Notes: a model not told the origin generated them from the letters alone. A stretch of DNA of 64,000 nt from Rhyzopertha dominica (GCA_025024175.1 QCXZ01000137.1:17608001-17672000); one strand, 5' to 3'. Shown: positions 36,600-49,502, counted from the first letter of the stretch. Translations and numbers: made by a program.

Positions 36600-38045
36600 T
36601 AAATTCCCTCACACCCTTTTGCATAAATCATAATAAAGTGCTTCGTTCGTTCGCGCTTGGCCTGTGGGACAGCTTCCTTTTAAAATTGCCACATATTTGA
36701 AATAACAGAACTCTAGAATTATTCGAAGATTATCGCGCAATAGAAGGCATTCAAAATTGCAGAAAGGTATTTGCGGGATCCACAACAACAGCTACAAACA
36801 GTTCATCTTCTAGTTCTGCCAATATTATAGAATTACACAAGCTACCCATTATCACAAGTGATATTAATATCAAATATCATTTTAACTAATAGAAAAACAT
36901 TTAAGATGTCTATATCGTTATTTAACTTTGAACGTTTAACCTGTATACCAATTGCTGGCGATTACTAAAACTTGTGTTAATATACCTAACGAGTTTTAAC
37001 CTTATATAGTTATAATTTCAAATCGGATTCTTACGGGTGGGTTGCATACGTCATCCCCTGGTATTGACTTCCCATTTATCAGGATGTGCAAACAGCTACA
37101 GGTTGTTGCTTGACTTCGCTCTCAATTCCCTTTGAAGTCGCATAACTTGTGGCGTCTGTAGGCGTTGGAAGCTGACTGGAAATATACACGGTTAATTAAT
37201 TTGAAATTATTTCCTGAAACTTTTTAAGCTAAAGAGAGAAACGTGAGTCTGTTGCTGAATTGATGCAACATTAATTCAGCAATAGACTCAGAAAGCTATG
37301 CTGATTTCAGTCTGCTGATGAGCTGAAGCAAAAAAATCCGCTAGTTTAGTCATATAATAATTTCAAAGACCAATATGACTGTAACTGCGGAATGCCTGTC
37401 TAATTATAATCCTTGTCGATTAAAGGTACTGCATAAGCTTTATGACGAATTTTAATTAATATTTGCTTCTGAAGGGCCCGTCTATAGTTAAGTCTCGGGG
37501 TACATCTCTTTGATAAATTCGCACGTCAATGTGTTAGTCAATTAATTAACATATACGCAAACAGTGCAAATAGAAGATTAGTGGAATGCTTCTTGGTAAC
37601 AAGATAACAAATCTCACCTGCAGTGCGCGACAAATACGGACACTGTTATCTTGTTATGACAAAAAAGAGTGCTCCAACTAAAATAAAAATAGAATAAGGA
37701 CCTGTTACATAATCTTTCCTACTGACTCATTTTCTGTAATACAAAACATTCAACCGCTCTTGTTACTTTCATTTCTTCATTTTATTGCTTTTGGTAAATA
37801 TCAATTTGGTGTTCAACAGGATGGAAATCGTATAATTATTAAGCGTTTAATTAAAAAGGTAGCGGAAAATTATATTTTTTACTCTAGTTTGATCTTTGAC
37901 ATGCAAGAGCTTCTTATCTGTAAGGTTGCATCCTTGACGAAATTGAAATGTATTAAGTTTCAAAATGAGTTCCATAATAAAAAAGTGTACCGTTTATAAA
38001 ATGGCTAGCTACGAAGCCTTAGAAGCGTGACTGTTATTTTTATTT
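36600..38045. other. No recognisable gene; small hairpin
   Basis: A near-perfect 17-bp inverted repeat (GAGTCTGTTGCTGAATT with one mismatch in its partner) spans 37245-37289 with an 11-base loop. A 79-codon AT-rich frame at 37760-37999 is probably chance. Nothing else recognised. Confidence 0.45.
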
Positions 38046-38050
38046 TCAAA

Positions 38051-38190
38051 TTCCGACTTTAATCTCGGGTTCCGACTTGAATCTCGGAATTCGGACTTTA
38101 AACACGGAATTTCGACTTTAATCCCGGAATTTCGACTTTAAACTCCGAATTCTGACTTTAATATGCGAATTGCGAAATAAAATCTCCAAT
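38051..38190 (+). repeat. Minisatellite, 19-20 bp period, 7 copies
   Basis: Units vary around ATTTCGACTTTAATCCCGGA, for example TTCCGACTTTAATCTCGGG and ATTCTGACTTTAATATGCGA. The last unit is strongly diverged. It ends just before the Penelope-like/MITE nest. Confidence 0.85.
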
Positions 38191-38224
38191 TTCAACGCGT
38201 ATACCATCAACTCACGGTATTCAC

Positions 38225-38435
38225 TAGGGCTGGGCAATACCAATAGACATGTATCGATATTAAATACCGGTACAGTATCGATACTACTCAAAAGTATGGG
38301 AGTATAAAAGTATCGAAGTACTGAAAGCATCAAAAGTATCGAGGTTACTTCACTATATATAGGTGCTATGAATACCACGAAAAGGTGGTATCGATGCTCG
38401 ATACCGCTAAAGGTATCGATACTTTGCCCATCCCA
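38225..38435. mobile_element. hAT-type MITE inserted in the Penelope element
   Basis: About 211 bp. The left end TAGGGCTGGGCAATACC and the reverse complement of the right end TGGGATGGGCAAAGTATC form imperfect inverted termini, and the interior is full of TATCGAT motifs. The flanks TATTCACT and TAGCCACT (6 of 8 match) may be a worn 8-bp target duplication. It lies between two pieces of Penelope reverse-transcriptase sequence, so it came later. Confidence 0.65.
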
Positions 38436-39520
38436 TAGCCACTTCCCATAGTCCACTAAGCCCGGTTTTGGCTAACCTCTTCATGGAACACTGAGAGGAA
38501 GGCGATCGAGACCTCGGAGTACAAGCCATCGACTTGGTTCCTATACGTGGATGACACCTTTGTCATTTGGGGACATGGTATAGACAAGTTCAACGACTTT
38601 CTGCAGCACCTCAATAGCAAGCACCCTAGCATCCAGTTTACCATGGAGACTGAGAATGATCAACAACTGGCTTTCTTGGATGTACTAGTAAGGAAGCGTG
38701 CTAACAAACTGGACCACTCAGTCTACAGGAAATCAACACATACGGACAGATACCTACACGCTTTGTCCAACCATCACCCGAGTCAGAAATACGGAGTTAT
38801 CAGAACTCTGACAGAACAAGCTCGAATGATTTGCGAACTGGAGAACCTACAAGCGAAACTTGAACACCTGCGAACTGTGTTCGAGGCAAATGGCTACAGC
38901 AAGAGGGAGATCGAGAAGTCAATAGGCCCGAGATCATCAAGGGAAATCGAACAACGACCCACCACCTCTCAGGATTATCTTCCGTCTGTTGCTAGAGTCA
39001 CGGACAGGATTAGCAGAGTTCTGACACGACATCAGAAAAACCTTCAGGCCTACGAAGAAGATTCAGCAGACCATCAGATCAGCAAAGGACAAAAGGAACA
39101 CACTTTCCGCAGTAGGAGTCTACCGCATACCGTGTTCTTGCGGCAAGATCTACATTGGAACTACCAAAAGATGAGACTCAAGTGGCATAAACCAGACTGC
39201 CGGTTAGGACGAACTGAGAGATCTGCAGTAGCCGAGCACGCATTGGGCAACGGGGACCACAGGATACATTTTGAGTCAACGGCTATCACAACAGACTGAC
39301 TAGGTAAGCTATCGAGATTCACAAACATCCTGATAATTTCAATAGAAAGGAGGAAACCCTCAGGCTCAACCGGATCTGGAACCTGATTCTCAGGAAAGCC
39401 CGAGCTCTACCGATCGACATCTCGACGTCACATGAAGCGGAACAAGCCTCGCCCCCGACCCACCGGTATAAATACAACTTGCGTAGGAGAATTCGTCAGT
39501 CTACATTCAGCACCGGAGAT

Positions 39521-39578
39521 GGAAGGACCTTTGAAGAAGCTTGCCACTTGAACTAGCGAAACTTTAGGCAGCAATTCC
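39521..39578 (+). ncRNA. Hammerhead-like motif in Penelope 3' tail
   Basis: GGAA-x-CCT, TGAAGA, a GCT...AGC stem, GAAAC, then AGG and TTCC match the plan seen at 51860-51917. Here the core starts TTTGAAGA instead of CTGAAGA and stem III reads ACTT instead of ACGT. Both changes should abolish cleavage. Confidence 0.4.
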
Positions 39579-39928
39579 AACCAACGACGGCCTTTAGACA
39601 CGAATCAGGACAACAGTTCACCACCTGGCCGCGAAAGCCTTAACCAATTCGTCAATACTTAATAATAATACCTGTCTACTGTATTATTGGTATCTTAGAA
39701 ATTAAAGTACGAACTTTCACTTTCTATCACACTGTGTATTCTATGTTAAAAATCAGAGGGTTATCATTCAGTATTGTGCTTTTTGAGTGAAAAGCTTGAT
39801 GGTATGAAAAAGATACAGGGTTTCTATAAATCATTCATGCATCCAGGGCGCTTATGGAATTTATCGACTAAATCAATTTGCCGCCTCTCGGGAAAGTGAC
39901 GTACCTATACTTGTTATCTGTCGATTTT

Positions 39929-40189
39929 TGAATTATTTGATATATTTTAATACGAGAAAATGCCTGGGAGTATGTATTTTCAACATATTCTGTAGTGTTT
40001 TGTGGGATAATTAACTTTAAGGTTGCAGAAAGCTCANNTTTCGGAGCTGTGGTGTGACATTGATCTGCAACCTTCAACTACTACCGCCGTGCATATTGTA
40101 GCTTGGCACTACTTACAAAAAGGCGGCACAAAGAATTCAGAAATCAACGCCGCCCGTGTTGCATGTATCATTATAGAAACCATGTATAA
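39929..40189 (+). repeat. Dispersed repeat, copy B
   Basis: Homologous to 33153-33392, same orientation, about 6.8 kb away. It carries the same AAGGTTGCAG / CTGCAACCTT pairing, two N calls at 40037-40038, and an extra GGCGGCACAAAGAATTCAG insertion relative to copy A. Confidence 0.8.
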
Positions 40190-40199
40190 CAAAACCTAA

Positions 40200-41445
40200 A
40201 TATAAGAGGTGAATAAATTAATGCAACTTTAAAAACGTATAATCTGCGTTTCATTTAAAAAATTTATAAACAGCCAATTTTCAAAGTAGTTTACAGTTGG
40301 ATTAAGCTTAAAACTACATATCTGATTATGAAATAAAATAAATCATAAATAAACCTCTACCTAAACCTTTTCAAGTAATTCAATACTCATGCATCTAGCT
40401 GTTCACAGTTGCACTTAACCGAACTGGCCATTATGAAATTATGAATCAATGTTTGTTGTTTGTAGTGCACTTTTCTTGAAAGATCAGATAAAAATAACCT
40501 GGAATTAATTAATATATAGCAGTTCTTCTTCAAGGTTTGCTTAAAAATAACCTTAAAAGTTCAAGGTGATATATATCAAAACATAAAGTTCACTAAATAA
40601 AATAAATAAAGTTTGGCTTAGAGACAGCTTGTATGGGGTTACGTATGAATCAGTTTTCTGTGCAACCTTGCTAGGTCGTCACCTTTCCTGCTCTGGAGTT
40701 TTTATTTGCCCCGCAGGTGGTGGAAAGTAATATTTATTAGGGTACCGGCAAATAACTTGAACCCGTGCTGGTCAAAAATATAAGAACGGAATAAACAAGG
40801 GTTATTACTGGACAGCGTAGAAGTGTCCCCTAAAAGTTTTTGCCCTCGTCAAACTTATAAATGTATTACGCTTACACCCGGGACAGGTTGACATTTAGGG
40901 AAAACAACGGGTTAAAACAAATAAGCATTAGTTTTACGTGATTACATTTACATGATGAATCGATTATGTAATATGTTGAAAGGGAAAGTTAATTCATCTA
41001 TGTTAGTACGGTTAGACATACTAGCTATATGCACAAAAATGTGTGGTATAATCTCATTCTCGACAACAGTGCATGGTAGCAAATATGTACATTGTTTATT
41101 GTACTGTTTCATAATCTTGCACCAGTTTTAGTGTTTGCTAAATATTTTTGATTAGCTAGTTACGAAAGTTATGAGCAGAGGCGTCAAGCAGATTCACTTA
41201 TTAGCAGCTGAGCTGAGTAATTGTTAAACAAAGCTCTACTGTCACTTCTTTCACAATTTACTTTCTTTTGTTTTTAATTTGTATCGAGGTGTCGTATGAT
41301 ACTGTAAATTTGCTTGCTTTGGTTATTAACACCCTTGTCCAGATAACAGTACATAATTAGAAATAAACGTTTATAAAAGTTTAAAATTAAACGTTTTTAA
41401 TTGAAAGGATATAATGCTCACTGCAGTAGTAGACAAATGATCGCA
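40200..41445. other. No recognisable gene
   Basis: AT-rich DNA with no family, bounded repeat or long frame seen. Confidence 0.45.
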
Positions 41446-41449
41446 TCTG

Positions 41450-41615
41450 TCCTATTCTCCCATGCATCAGTCTGCTCGCCGCGGATACAGGCGACGGTCT
41501 GCCGTGGTCAGTTTGCTCTCTACCCAAGCCTGATGAGCCGCAACAGAGCGGAACAAGTCATAGGGTGAGAGTGAACTGACCAGAGCAGATGATTTTTATT
41601 ACATATATACATGTT
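41450..41615 (+). mobile_element. Solo Penelope-like end, diverged copy of 32455-32610
   Basis: Shares segment order with 32455-32610. The hammerhead core reads CTGATGA, GCCGC...GCGG, then GAAC instead of GAAA, so the ribozyme would be inactive. CTCTACCC and GGGTGAGAG can still pair across the core, which suggests the stem was once selected. Confidence 0.5.
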
Positions 41616-41866
41616 ATGCATTGATAGTGTGGTATTTCTATTTCAGCGCGGTGGTACATAACCACTTGATGAGTTAGTTACATTCTGTGTGACTGAATTT
41701 TGTATAGTTTAAGAAAACTTCAAAATATGCGAGAGCTTAACTTAACGTTTATTTACAGTAGCTTTTACCCTAAGATTTGGTTAAAGAAAACAATGTTGTG
41801 ACATGTGCACTCAAATTATTTGTTTATGTTTTTACAAATATGCCTGAAGTCATATAGTCGGTCAGT

Positions 41867-41916
41867 ATTGTTGTTGTTGTTGTTGTGGTTGTCGTCGTCG
41901 TCATTGTCGTTGTTGA
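41867..41916 (+). repeat. GTT/GTC microsatellite
   Basis: Runs of TTG and TCG triplets, ending in TTGTCGTTGTTG. Simple repeat. Confidence 0.9.
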
Positions 41917-42199
41917 AGAGTACAGCACACTAGTTTGTTCTTGTTTTTCATTTTGTCATGGGGTAAGGAATGCTGATAATAAGCGCTTCACTTTATGGAA
42001 CCAAAATTTTTATTAAGAACCAACTTTTTTCCAAAATGCAGGCGCAAATGTATTTTATATATTATATGAATATTTCGGCTGGAGTTAATTTTATTGCTGT
42101 TGCAAGTATTTGACAGATTGGGCTTTACAAAATTCTTACGCTTGTTTAAAATGCAAAAGTAGCCCACCTTGTAAATCGCTAAACTGTAAAATCCATAGT

Positions 42200-42905
42200 T
42201 TTTTTCGCACGAAAAAAATCGCGTAATGTAGTTAGGCGGTGGGGCACACCAAATTGCTCCAGAAATATTGAAAAGTATGGGACCCGAAGGGAGGAAAGTG
42301 TTAGCAAAAAGATTTAACATGGCATAGAATAAGGGAGCTGTACCTACCGAAGGACTGGAAAATGAGGATAATTGTACCAATACACACAGAAAAGAATGTG
42401 TGAATTATAGAGGAATTACTTTGTTAATTGTAATAGCAAAAGTTGTATGAAAAACTGATGGAAAATAAATAAAGCAGGTTAATAGTTTTAAGTACCTAGC
42501 AGTTACAGTACAAATCAATGGAAGAATGAATGAAGAAGTAAATGAAAGAATCACAAGTGCAATAATGGTGTACCACTCACTAAATAGGACGTTTATAAGT
42601 AAAAGGGAAATAAGTGAGAAGACAAAAATAACGGTATATAAGACTATTTACAGACCAATATACGGTAGCGAAAGTTGGCTGTTAAATGATAGACTGATAA
42701 GTAGACTGCAAGGCAAGCGTCAGAGATTAAGTACTTAAGACGTGTTAAACGGTTGACTAGAAAGGACAGAACACTAAACGACAAAATCAGAGAAGAACTG
42801 GAAATAGAGTCGATTAAAAAAACTCTGGAAGAAAAAACTAAAGTTAGAATGAATGAGGAAACGCTAGCTAAACAACTATCCGAAATACGCAAAACCTTTT
42901 TTTAA
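42200..42905 (+). pseudogene. Non-LTR retrotransposon reverse transcriptase remnant
   Basis: Pieces of a LINE reverse transcriptase are readable in shifting frames. First comes IAPEILKSMGPEG (about 42240-42290), the segment preceding the fingers. Then ECVNYRGITLL (about 42390-42425), a hallmark of RTE/R1-like and related elements. After a deletion that removes the palm with its YADD motif come INGRMNEEVNERITSA, KTKITVYKTIYRPI and GSESWLLNDR (42520-42690). A final frame reads IKYLRRV, TRKDRTLNDKIREELEIESI (about 42735-42830). The order and wording match the C-terminal part of RTE-like ORF2 proteins. No active site remains. The minus-strand frame 41988-42380 is antisense to this and not a gene. 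Confidence 0.8.
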
Positions 42906-42909
42906 TTCA

Positions 42910-45420
42910 ACCGTCACCTCTAAAAGGGACCGTTTTCAAAAGCACTATTTTGCATTTTTTATCATATGGTTCACGGTAAAAATGAATTACCACCTATCAT
43001 TTGCTATGTCATGTGTCTGCCTTTGCATAGACCAATTTTGAAACATTATCTTTTCACCCTTTAAGGTTTCAATTTTTGTGATACCAAGTAACACTCCAGT
43101 ACTACCACTGAGGTACAAACGTTGATTTTATGTAACTTTCTCAACTTTTAAAATGCGTTTTACAAACGTGATATTTAAGAAAACGTACTTGTTTCCTCAC
43201 CACCGCGAACATCTAGATTATGGAGCGCATTTGGCTTCTTTGGGGCTAGTTTCAGTATTCAGGGTATCACGAAATAATTATGAAAAAATACTTTCATTAA
43301 CTACAGATACAGTAAGACAAAGGACACATATTTTGAAAGCTGTTTTTATATTTTTAGAGATGACTGCAGGAATGAAATAAAAAGCATTTACATATTTCGA
43401 ACTACACCATGTAGATTTTCCATTTTCGTGCGAAAAAAATATGCTGGGATTTACAGATAGGCGAATGTTCTCTAAACAGACGTCAGTATTTTAAAACGCC
43501 TCACTTTCCAAAAACTGGAGCATTTTATTACACATGCGGGGTCTGTATTAGTTTTTAAAACAGTTGAACATGAAACAGAAATAGAAAAAAATCTGTTTTG
43601 CGGAATACCTTTACAGGCTCGTATACCGTTTCGGACCTAGCATACCCCTTTTCTGGGTTATTGTTTAAAAAATGTTTAAAAATTTTCACGATGCTACTAT
43701 TGGCACTGTCATACCTGTATAATCACACAGGTACTAAATAGATGAATAATTTAAAAGCAACAGTAGGGTTGCTAACTAACCGTTAAATTCTATGATGAGT
43801 TAAAGTAGTTCTTCTATTTAAAGTAATGGTTGTTACGAGTTTATTTACTATATGTTTCACTTCAACAAATTTGTTTTCAAACAAGAAATTTTTACAAGTA
43901 ATGTAGGGCTTATTTGAAGCTTTATGTAATAAATAAAATCGAGCAGACGAAAAAAGTAAGTGGTGATTAGACTACCTAACCTAACCAAACTTGTGAAACG
44001 CATTCTGGCAGTGTTTTAAACCAGGAGCTTATGGTGGATGATACAGTAGGTTATTTATGTCCATTGTCGGAGTTCAGTTTTTTAAATTTGTTGATATGAA
44101 GAAAACCAGTCATGAACTGAACACAAATTTATTAATGGAAATCCTATATATATATATATATATAAATATGTTTCATGAAACAAAGACCATCTTCTGGCAT
44201 ATAATAAGTAGGTTATATATAAATGAATAAATTACATATTAAAAAGTGATATCAAGTAATTACATTATTGATGATGTGGATAATTTTAAAAATCACATTG
44301 TAATCACTTATAGCGTAACTGTGAACCAAGAATTAATTTCATTGCCAATCGTTTCCAGTTCTGGTAACATCGAAAAAAAAAATAAGTAGCAGTCACGAAG
44401 AATTATTATTTGTTTCGCACCTTGTTTTAGCCTGTGTCCGGATTTACACTTGCTTTTCAACGCACAATTGACGCTTGTCAAAACCAATTTTCAGAACAAG
44501 CGGCCGAAAAGTTCGACTAATAAAGTTCCTTTGTAACGTGCAATATTCGAACGCGCCAGAAATCCAAGCGGACCTGGGCCTGAATTGAATCCCATCGAAC
44601 TTCATTTACANCATATTCAGGAGCAGCCGTCTGTTACATTTCCTGTTTCTAAACAAGTCAGATTTTTAAATGGGAAACATTCGTACGTGGTACAGAATTT
44701 ATAGTGAAAAGTGTCGTCGTGTAGCTGGTGTTAGAGGTGAAAATAATTAGGCAGATAACTTTCATAAGCCCTAAATTTTGTATCCGTTAGATATACTCGT
44801 ATAGTAGTTCACAGCCCAATTAAGTCTATTTTTAGAAAATCCGTTGAAATAAGTTTTTTTGCATTTATGAGTACTATTTCCAAAATTATCCACTGCCTGA
44901 GATATTGAACAAGAATAATGCAACCTCACTGGCTGGCCTTATGTACGAGATTAAATTAAACATTCTGAGTATTATTTAAAAATTATATAAGCTTGATAGA
45001 TTTATTACAAACTCTAACTTAAAAAAGCACCTATCAAATAAATACTAATTAGCTACAATCATCGGGTGACCCTTAATAGTCATTCGGGCGTCATCTTGGG
45101 GTCTTTTGTTTTCCTGTTTTGATCTCAAGATTCGTTTTGTGCGAGAACTTTCATGTTTTAGAAATAGCCTAAATTGTCGATTGCTGCTTGGTTTAATTTA
45201 CATATCGCTAATAAGTTAAAAAGATAGCCGAATCTGCAACACCGTTCTTGAAACCACAAAACAACCAATTAAAACTAGACTATATTATAAAACTTTAGGA
45301 GAATGTCATCTAGTTTAGGCTGGCAGGCTGGTAAAGCTTATTTCACTTTAGTTCTGGAGTAATATAATCTCTGCTCCCTAGAGACTTGTCTTAATTGAAT
45401 TCAAACCAGGAGTACAAGTA
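42910..45420. other. No clear gene; TA repeat and weak Tc1 trace
   Basis: A TA microsatellite lies at 44147-44164. Around 44560-44640 the translation LNPIELHL-x-HIQ resembles the D-L-N-P-I-E-x-x-W segment of Tc1 transposases, after a frameshift from GPE. The fragment is short and I give it low weight. A 75-codon frame at 43153-43380 is unassigned. Confidence 0.3.
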
Positions 45421-45424
45421 TGAA

Positions 45425-45486
45425 TTTTTGCAACATTTCGCGGCGCCCCGGTATAACCGCCACGGCTCACCGTTTGGGAACCACTG
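45425..45486 (-). mobile_element. Single terminus of a hAT element
   Basis: On the minus strand the sequence starting at 45486 reads CAGTGGTTCCCAAACGGTGA, then GCCGTGGCGG and later GGGGCGCCGCGAAA. This is a well-known hAT terminus. I did not find the opposite end, so the element is probably truncated or very decayed. Confidence 0.6.
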
Positions 45487-45489
45487 GTC

Positions 45490-48400
45490 AATAGAAATCT
45501 TTAAACACCCCAATTTAACAGACTGAATAGCTTATAGTGAGTTTGGAAACCGGTTATGAAAAAAATCTTATTAAGGTAATTTTTAACTTGCATGGCCATT
45601 TCATCAAAAATAGTTTTTAAGTACTCAATTTCTTTACTAGGGTACATCACACTGTTGGTATAAAATACACTCGTTGGAATTTGGAATCTAATAATTATTT
45701 ATAGATTTTGTCAACCCTTCAGCGAACGATAATTCATCCAAAACTGGATTTCGACGGTTTCAGTTTACTCGCAATAAGCATAAAATGTGTTTGAAAAACT
45801 ATAAATTAAATCTAGAGAGCACGATTCTAAATGTGTCTTGTACTATTCTATAATAAGAAGCGTTAAAATACTACTAGTTTACTTGTTTGAACAATTTGAG
45901 TTAAAAAAGTCGACACATTGTCTGTTCGTAACTTAGCCACAACATTTTGTGAGTTAGTATAAATGAAGACAATTACTACGTCTATTGGTGGCTTGGCTAA
46001 TAATTACAACTGTCTTATAGATATGAGTCATGTCCTAGTTTTGTTGCGACGACACACTACCGATCAGTAAGCCATATATTTTGTCAAAATAATGTCTTAC
46101 TAGCAATTGCATAATGGGTTTGTAGCGCTTGTTACTTGATAGCAAATCGTTATCATAACACACGCGGGACTCTGCCTGGACCTAATGGAGTTAGAAGCTG
46201 GCAACAGAAAAGAATATTTGTAATATTTAGTGTCTTATTTTTACCTTTAAGGGTTTCAGCGACGCATTCTGCTATTGCGCCAGTGCGCTGGATGCCCTCT
46301 TGCATATGTTGACGCCTTTGCCTTTGTCTAATTTGGTCGCTGTTGAGGATGCGTAACCTTTATTTNCGTTTTGGTTTTGAGAACGCGAGAACACGTTANA
46401 TTCTTAAATACCGGTACGTGGCCAGATCGTTCGGTTTGTCGCAAATTTTATCTAGGTTGCTGTATCATAACTATGGTTGCTAGTTTGGGCAATAAAATGG
46501 CTTCTGCGACTTCAGTTTTGGTAATCTAAGTCTTGACTGACCGCACTGACTGGCTAGGACCACAACTACAACTAGAAGCAAATGTATCAATAGTAGTTAA
46601 CAATCTGCGATTACTTAAGCTGTACCCATATTCGTGTTTAATTAAATTTGCGACCGGTACCTTTTAGCCACTTTTCTAAGGAGAGTGATTCTTGTTTAAT
46701 ATCCAACTTTCCTTTTGTAACAAGCTTTCATGTTTTAAGACGGGAAAGTTTAATTTTTATTCTTAGCAGAGCGGTATTAAGTCCAAGTATCCCATTTCGC
46801 GCTTTTGCTATAGTGGAGTAAAAATCAATGTTAAGAAACTTTAAGTATGATGGATGGCAATATAAGATGCGTTCGCTGAATGTATGTGAGAGATCGTAAA
46901 AGCGTTCTTGCTTTATTACTGTAATTTTTACTGCTTAGCTTTATCCCATAAAGGATCCAGATATTAGTCTTGTTCTACCTTTACTGGCTTACGTGAGTTT
47001 TATGGTAAAAAGAAGTAGGTAATTCAAGACAGCGTGTTATTTGACAGTGCCTGGAAGCGGTGAGGTAACTATTTAATAACTTGTGCAATAACTTGTTATT
47101 TCTCAAGCGAAGTGAGTTATTTGATTATTACAACTTTGGTAATTTACAAGTTATATAAGTTCCCAAGCATTTCGCAAGATTGTTGAGCCACCTTGACTTG
47201 TATCAATGTATTTCGATTGGACTTTAATAAAACGGCGTAATTGTAGTGTTTCTCAAATTTTTTTATCAGATTTAGGGTTACGTGGACAGAAAATGCCTGT
47301 GAGTATCGCCGAGCATGTTTTCATTGAACTTACTTCTAGACCCTTACGTTAATAAGATACCACCTTAAAGATACCTATAGGCATGGGCGTACCCAGCTTT
47401 TGACCTGGGAGAGAGAGGCAAGAATATTCTGTAGCGAATAATTCATGGATTTTCTGCAGGGCGGCTTAAGACTTCTTCAGTGAAATAATGACGTTATTTA
47501 CCTGTTAAATAATGACCTTATTTACTTGTTTTCTTCGTACACTTATCATACAAAGTCCGTTTATTCCTTCTTCAATCTTGTCGATCTCAGTCATGTGATA
47601 TCTAGCTCATTCAATGGAATCTCTCCCACATATAAGATGAGTTAATACATTTGTTTGAAAGAATGAAGATAGTTACATGATCCATTACAATTTAATTATA
47701 AAACTTAGTAGGTATCTACAAAATAATCGTATGCAGCAAATATAAATGAAAATCCTTTAGACCAGAGTTATTACTGCACAGTGTATTTTTTAGACGGCTT
47801 TTTTCGCTAGCTTATTGCTTAATAAATAACATAAAGTACAAAACTCTAAACTGAACTACTAAGGGAAGATGTATAGGGCGTCTACTAATAGGACCATGTT
47901 TTCTGATTCAGAATTCGTACAACTGCCTCATATCAAAGGCTAATGAATTGACTGTCGCGCTTTTAGTTTAGTTTCCAATACTTCCACCAGAAGCCTTAGA
48001 AATTTAAGCTAGAAGTATAAATAGAAAGATAATAAAGATAAAATTTATTACGCCCCAGGAAAAGGGACTCGAAGGGTAACTAACATTGACAAAACTCAGA
48101 AAGCGGAAACAATACCTACAACTGTAATGATTTAAGCCGCTAGGTTAGTTACTCTTAGTTAAACTAAACATACCGGTTACAAACCCCAACATTATACGTC
48201 AACTCGCCAAACACCCCCAATTGTCGTTAAATTTACGGTCCTTTTAACTCCAAGCATTTTTGTTCAGTTTTACTCACATGGCTAGATGATTTTGAATCAT
48301 TATCCACAATTAGCTAAATCTTTTCATGTATATTATATTTATCCTGCTGACTGTATTCGAAATACAAGATAAGGCTCAATATCGCAACAAACACTTATTG

Positions 48401-49285
48401 GTATAAAATTTTACGCAATATCAAAATGTAGATATTGCGCCAAGCTTATTCTGAAACCTACTTACTTCGATTGGTACTTCTACGGCATTTTTAATGGTAA
48501 AAAATAGATCATGTTTTTAAATTTAATCAGATATGCATAGCTTATAATACTTATAAAGCGCCTGAAACTGAAACATATTTCATGGCCCATAGGCATAACG
48601 ATAATGTTCCATTGAACGTGGACGAATTTTGGATTAGAAACTGTGATTCCATTGGTCAAATATTGTAAATAAATCAGACATGTGTTCTCTCAATGTTTCA
48701 ATTTTGTGTCACTTACTAAGCAAGCATTTTTTTCACATTTTACAGCAAAACACTTCTCTATGCTCTTTGGCCAAAATAATGATATATCCAAAATTATGCT
48801 TTTTAGCGAGGGTTGATTGTACGGATCCAAGATATTAACTTCGCAATTAGAAGAGATTAGTGAAAGGGCATAGTACCTACTTTATCCCAATGGTTGATGA
48901 TAATTTTGTACACCTTAAGAGTGTTGTGTAAAATTAGAATTAGATACTAGAGGATATTTATCCTTAATAGTAAAATGTTAAAGGTGTTCTTTATACTGTT
49001 GTGCAAAATGTAGTTGAGGATAATTAATGTAATTAACACTTTCACAATAAACTCCAACTATATTATTTGCGCTATAGTATCTTAAGTATTACTGTGTAAA
49101 ATGTTTAGATGGTTTTACAAAATTAAGCATTCATTAAAAGCTGCGGTAACTAACTGGCTGATAGAGAGTAAATACCATTATTTAGACTAGGCTATAAAAG
49201 TGTGTATTTTTATGTACCTACACTTTTANTTAAGTGCAAAGCGAATTTAGACATTTTTGTAGGTACCCGATTAATATTCCTAAGC
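45490..49285. other. No recognisable gene
   Basis: Nothing supported. Near 47375 the words GGGCGTACCCAGC and CTGGGAGAGAG recall a common transposon terminus, but no partner was found. Frames are short throughout. Confidence 0.45.
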
Positions 49286-49292
49286 CGTCTTA

Positions 49293-49502
49293 TTGCACGA
49301 ACAAGGTTGCAGGTATAGCCGAATACGTGACAGATTCTGTGTATTCCATACAACAGTATCGTGCATAGTGGGCGATACCTATAGGGAAACCGGTAGACGT
49401 ATTAGAAGACCTGGACAAGGTAGCGCTATCCGTTCTAAAAGACGATTCGTAACAACCAAGAATGTTACATTCGCATCTTTAAACCTTTTTAAAAAAGCTT
49501 GA
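49293..49502 (+). pseudogene. Tc1-type transposase N-terminal fragment
   Basis: The 69-codon frame reads EQGCRYSRIRDRF, then HTTVSCIVGDTYRETGR and RRPGQGSAIRSKRRF. This matches the paired-type helix-turn-helix and the GRPR-like hinge (here RRPGQGS) of Tc1 transposases, which bind the terminal repeats. The frame has no catalytic domain and ends at TGA. No inverted termini were found nearby. Confidence 0.75.

Larger units (their letters stand above)
38190..39690 (+). pseudogene. Penelope-like element: RT end, GIY-YIG, 3' tail
   Basis: Right of the MITE (38436 onward) the sequence encodes S-P-L-S-P-V-L-A-N-L-F-M-E-H, a stop, and in a shifted frame WFLYVDDTFVIWGHG with the intact YVDD active site. 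The long frame 38547-39299 follows, with FNDFLQHLNSKHPSIQFTME, AFLDVLV and HTDRYLHALSNHHPSQK, all typical of Penelope reverse transcriptase. The GIY-YIG domain appears at 39109 in another frame as GVYRIPCSCGKIYIGTTKR. It then returns to the first frame with SAVAEHALGNGDHRIHFEST. A C-terminal trace (EIHKHPDNFNRKEE) and a tail with a hammerhead-like motif follow. Short pieces left of the MITE (about 38190-38220, FNA and YHQLT-like) suggest the MITE split the element. It is inactive because of stops and frameshifts, but fairly young. Confidence 0.85.

Noticed and set aside
41988..42380. 130-codon minus-strand frame
   Set aside because: It lies opposite the plus-strand non-LTR reverse transcriptase remnant (with NYRGITLL), so it is an antisense shadow.
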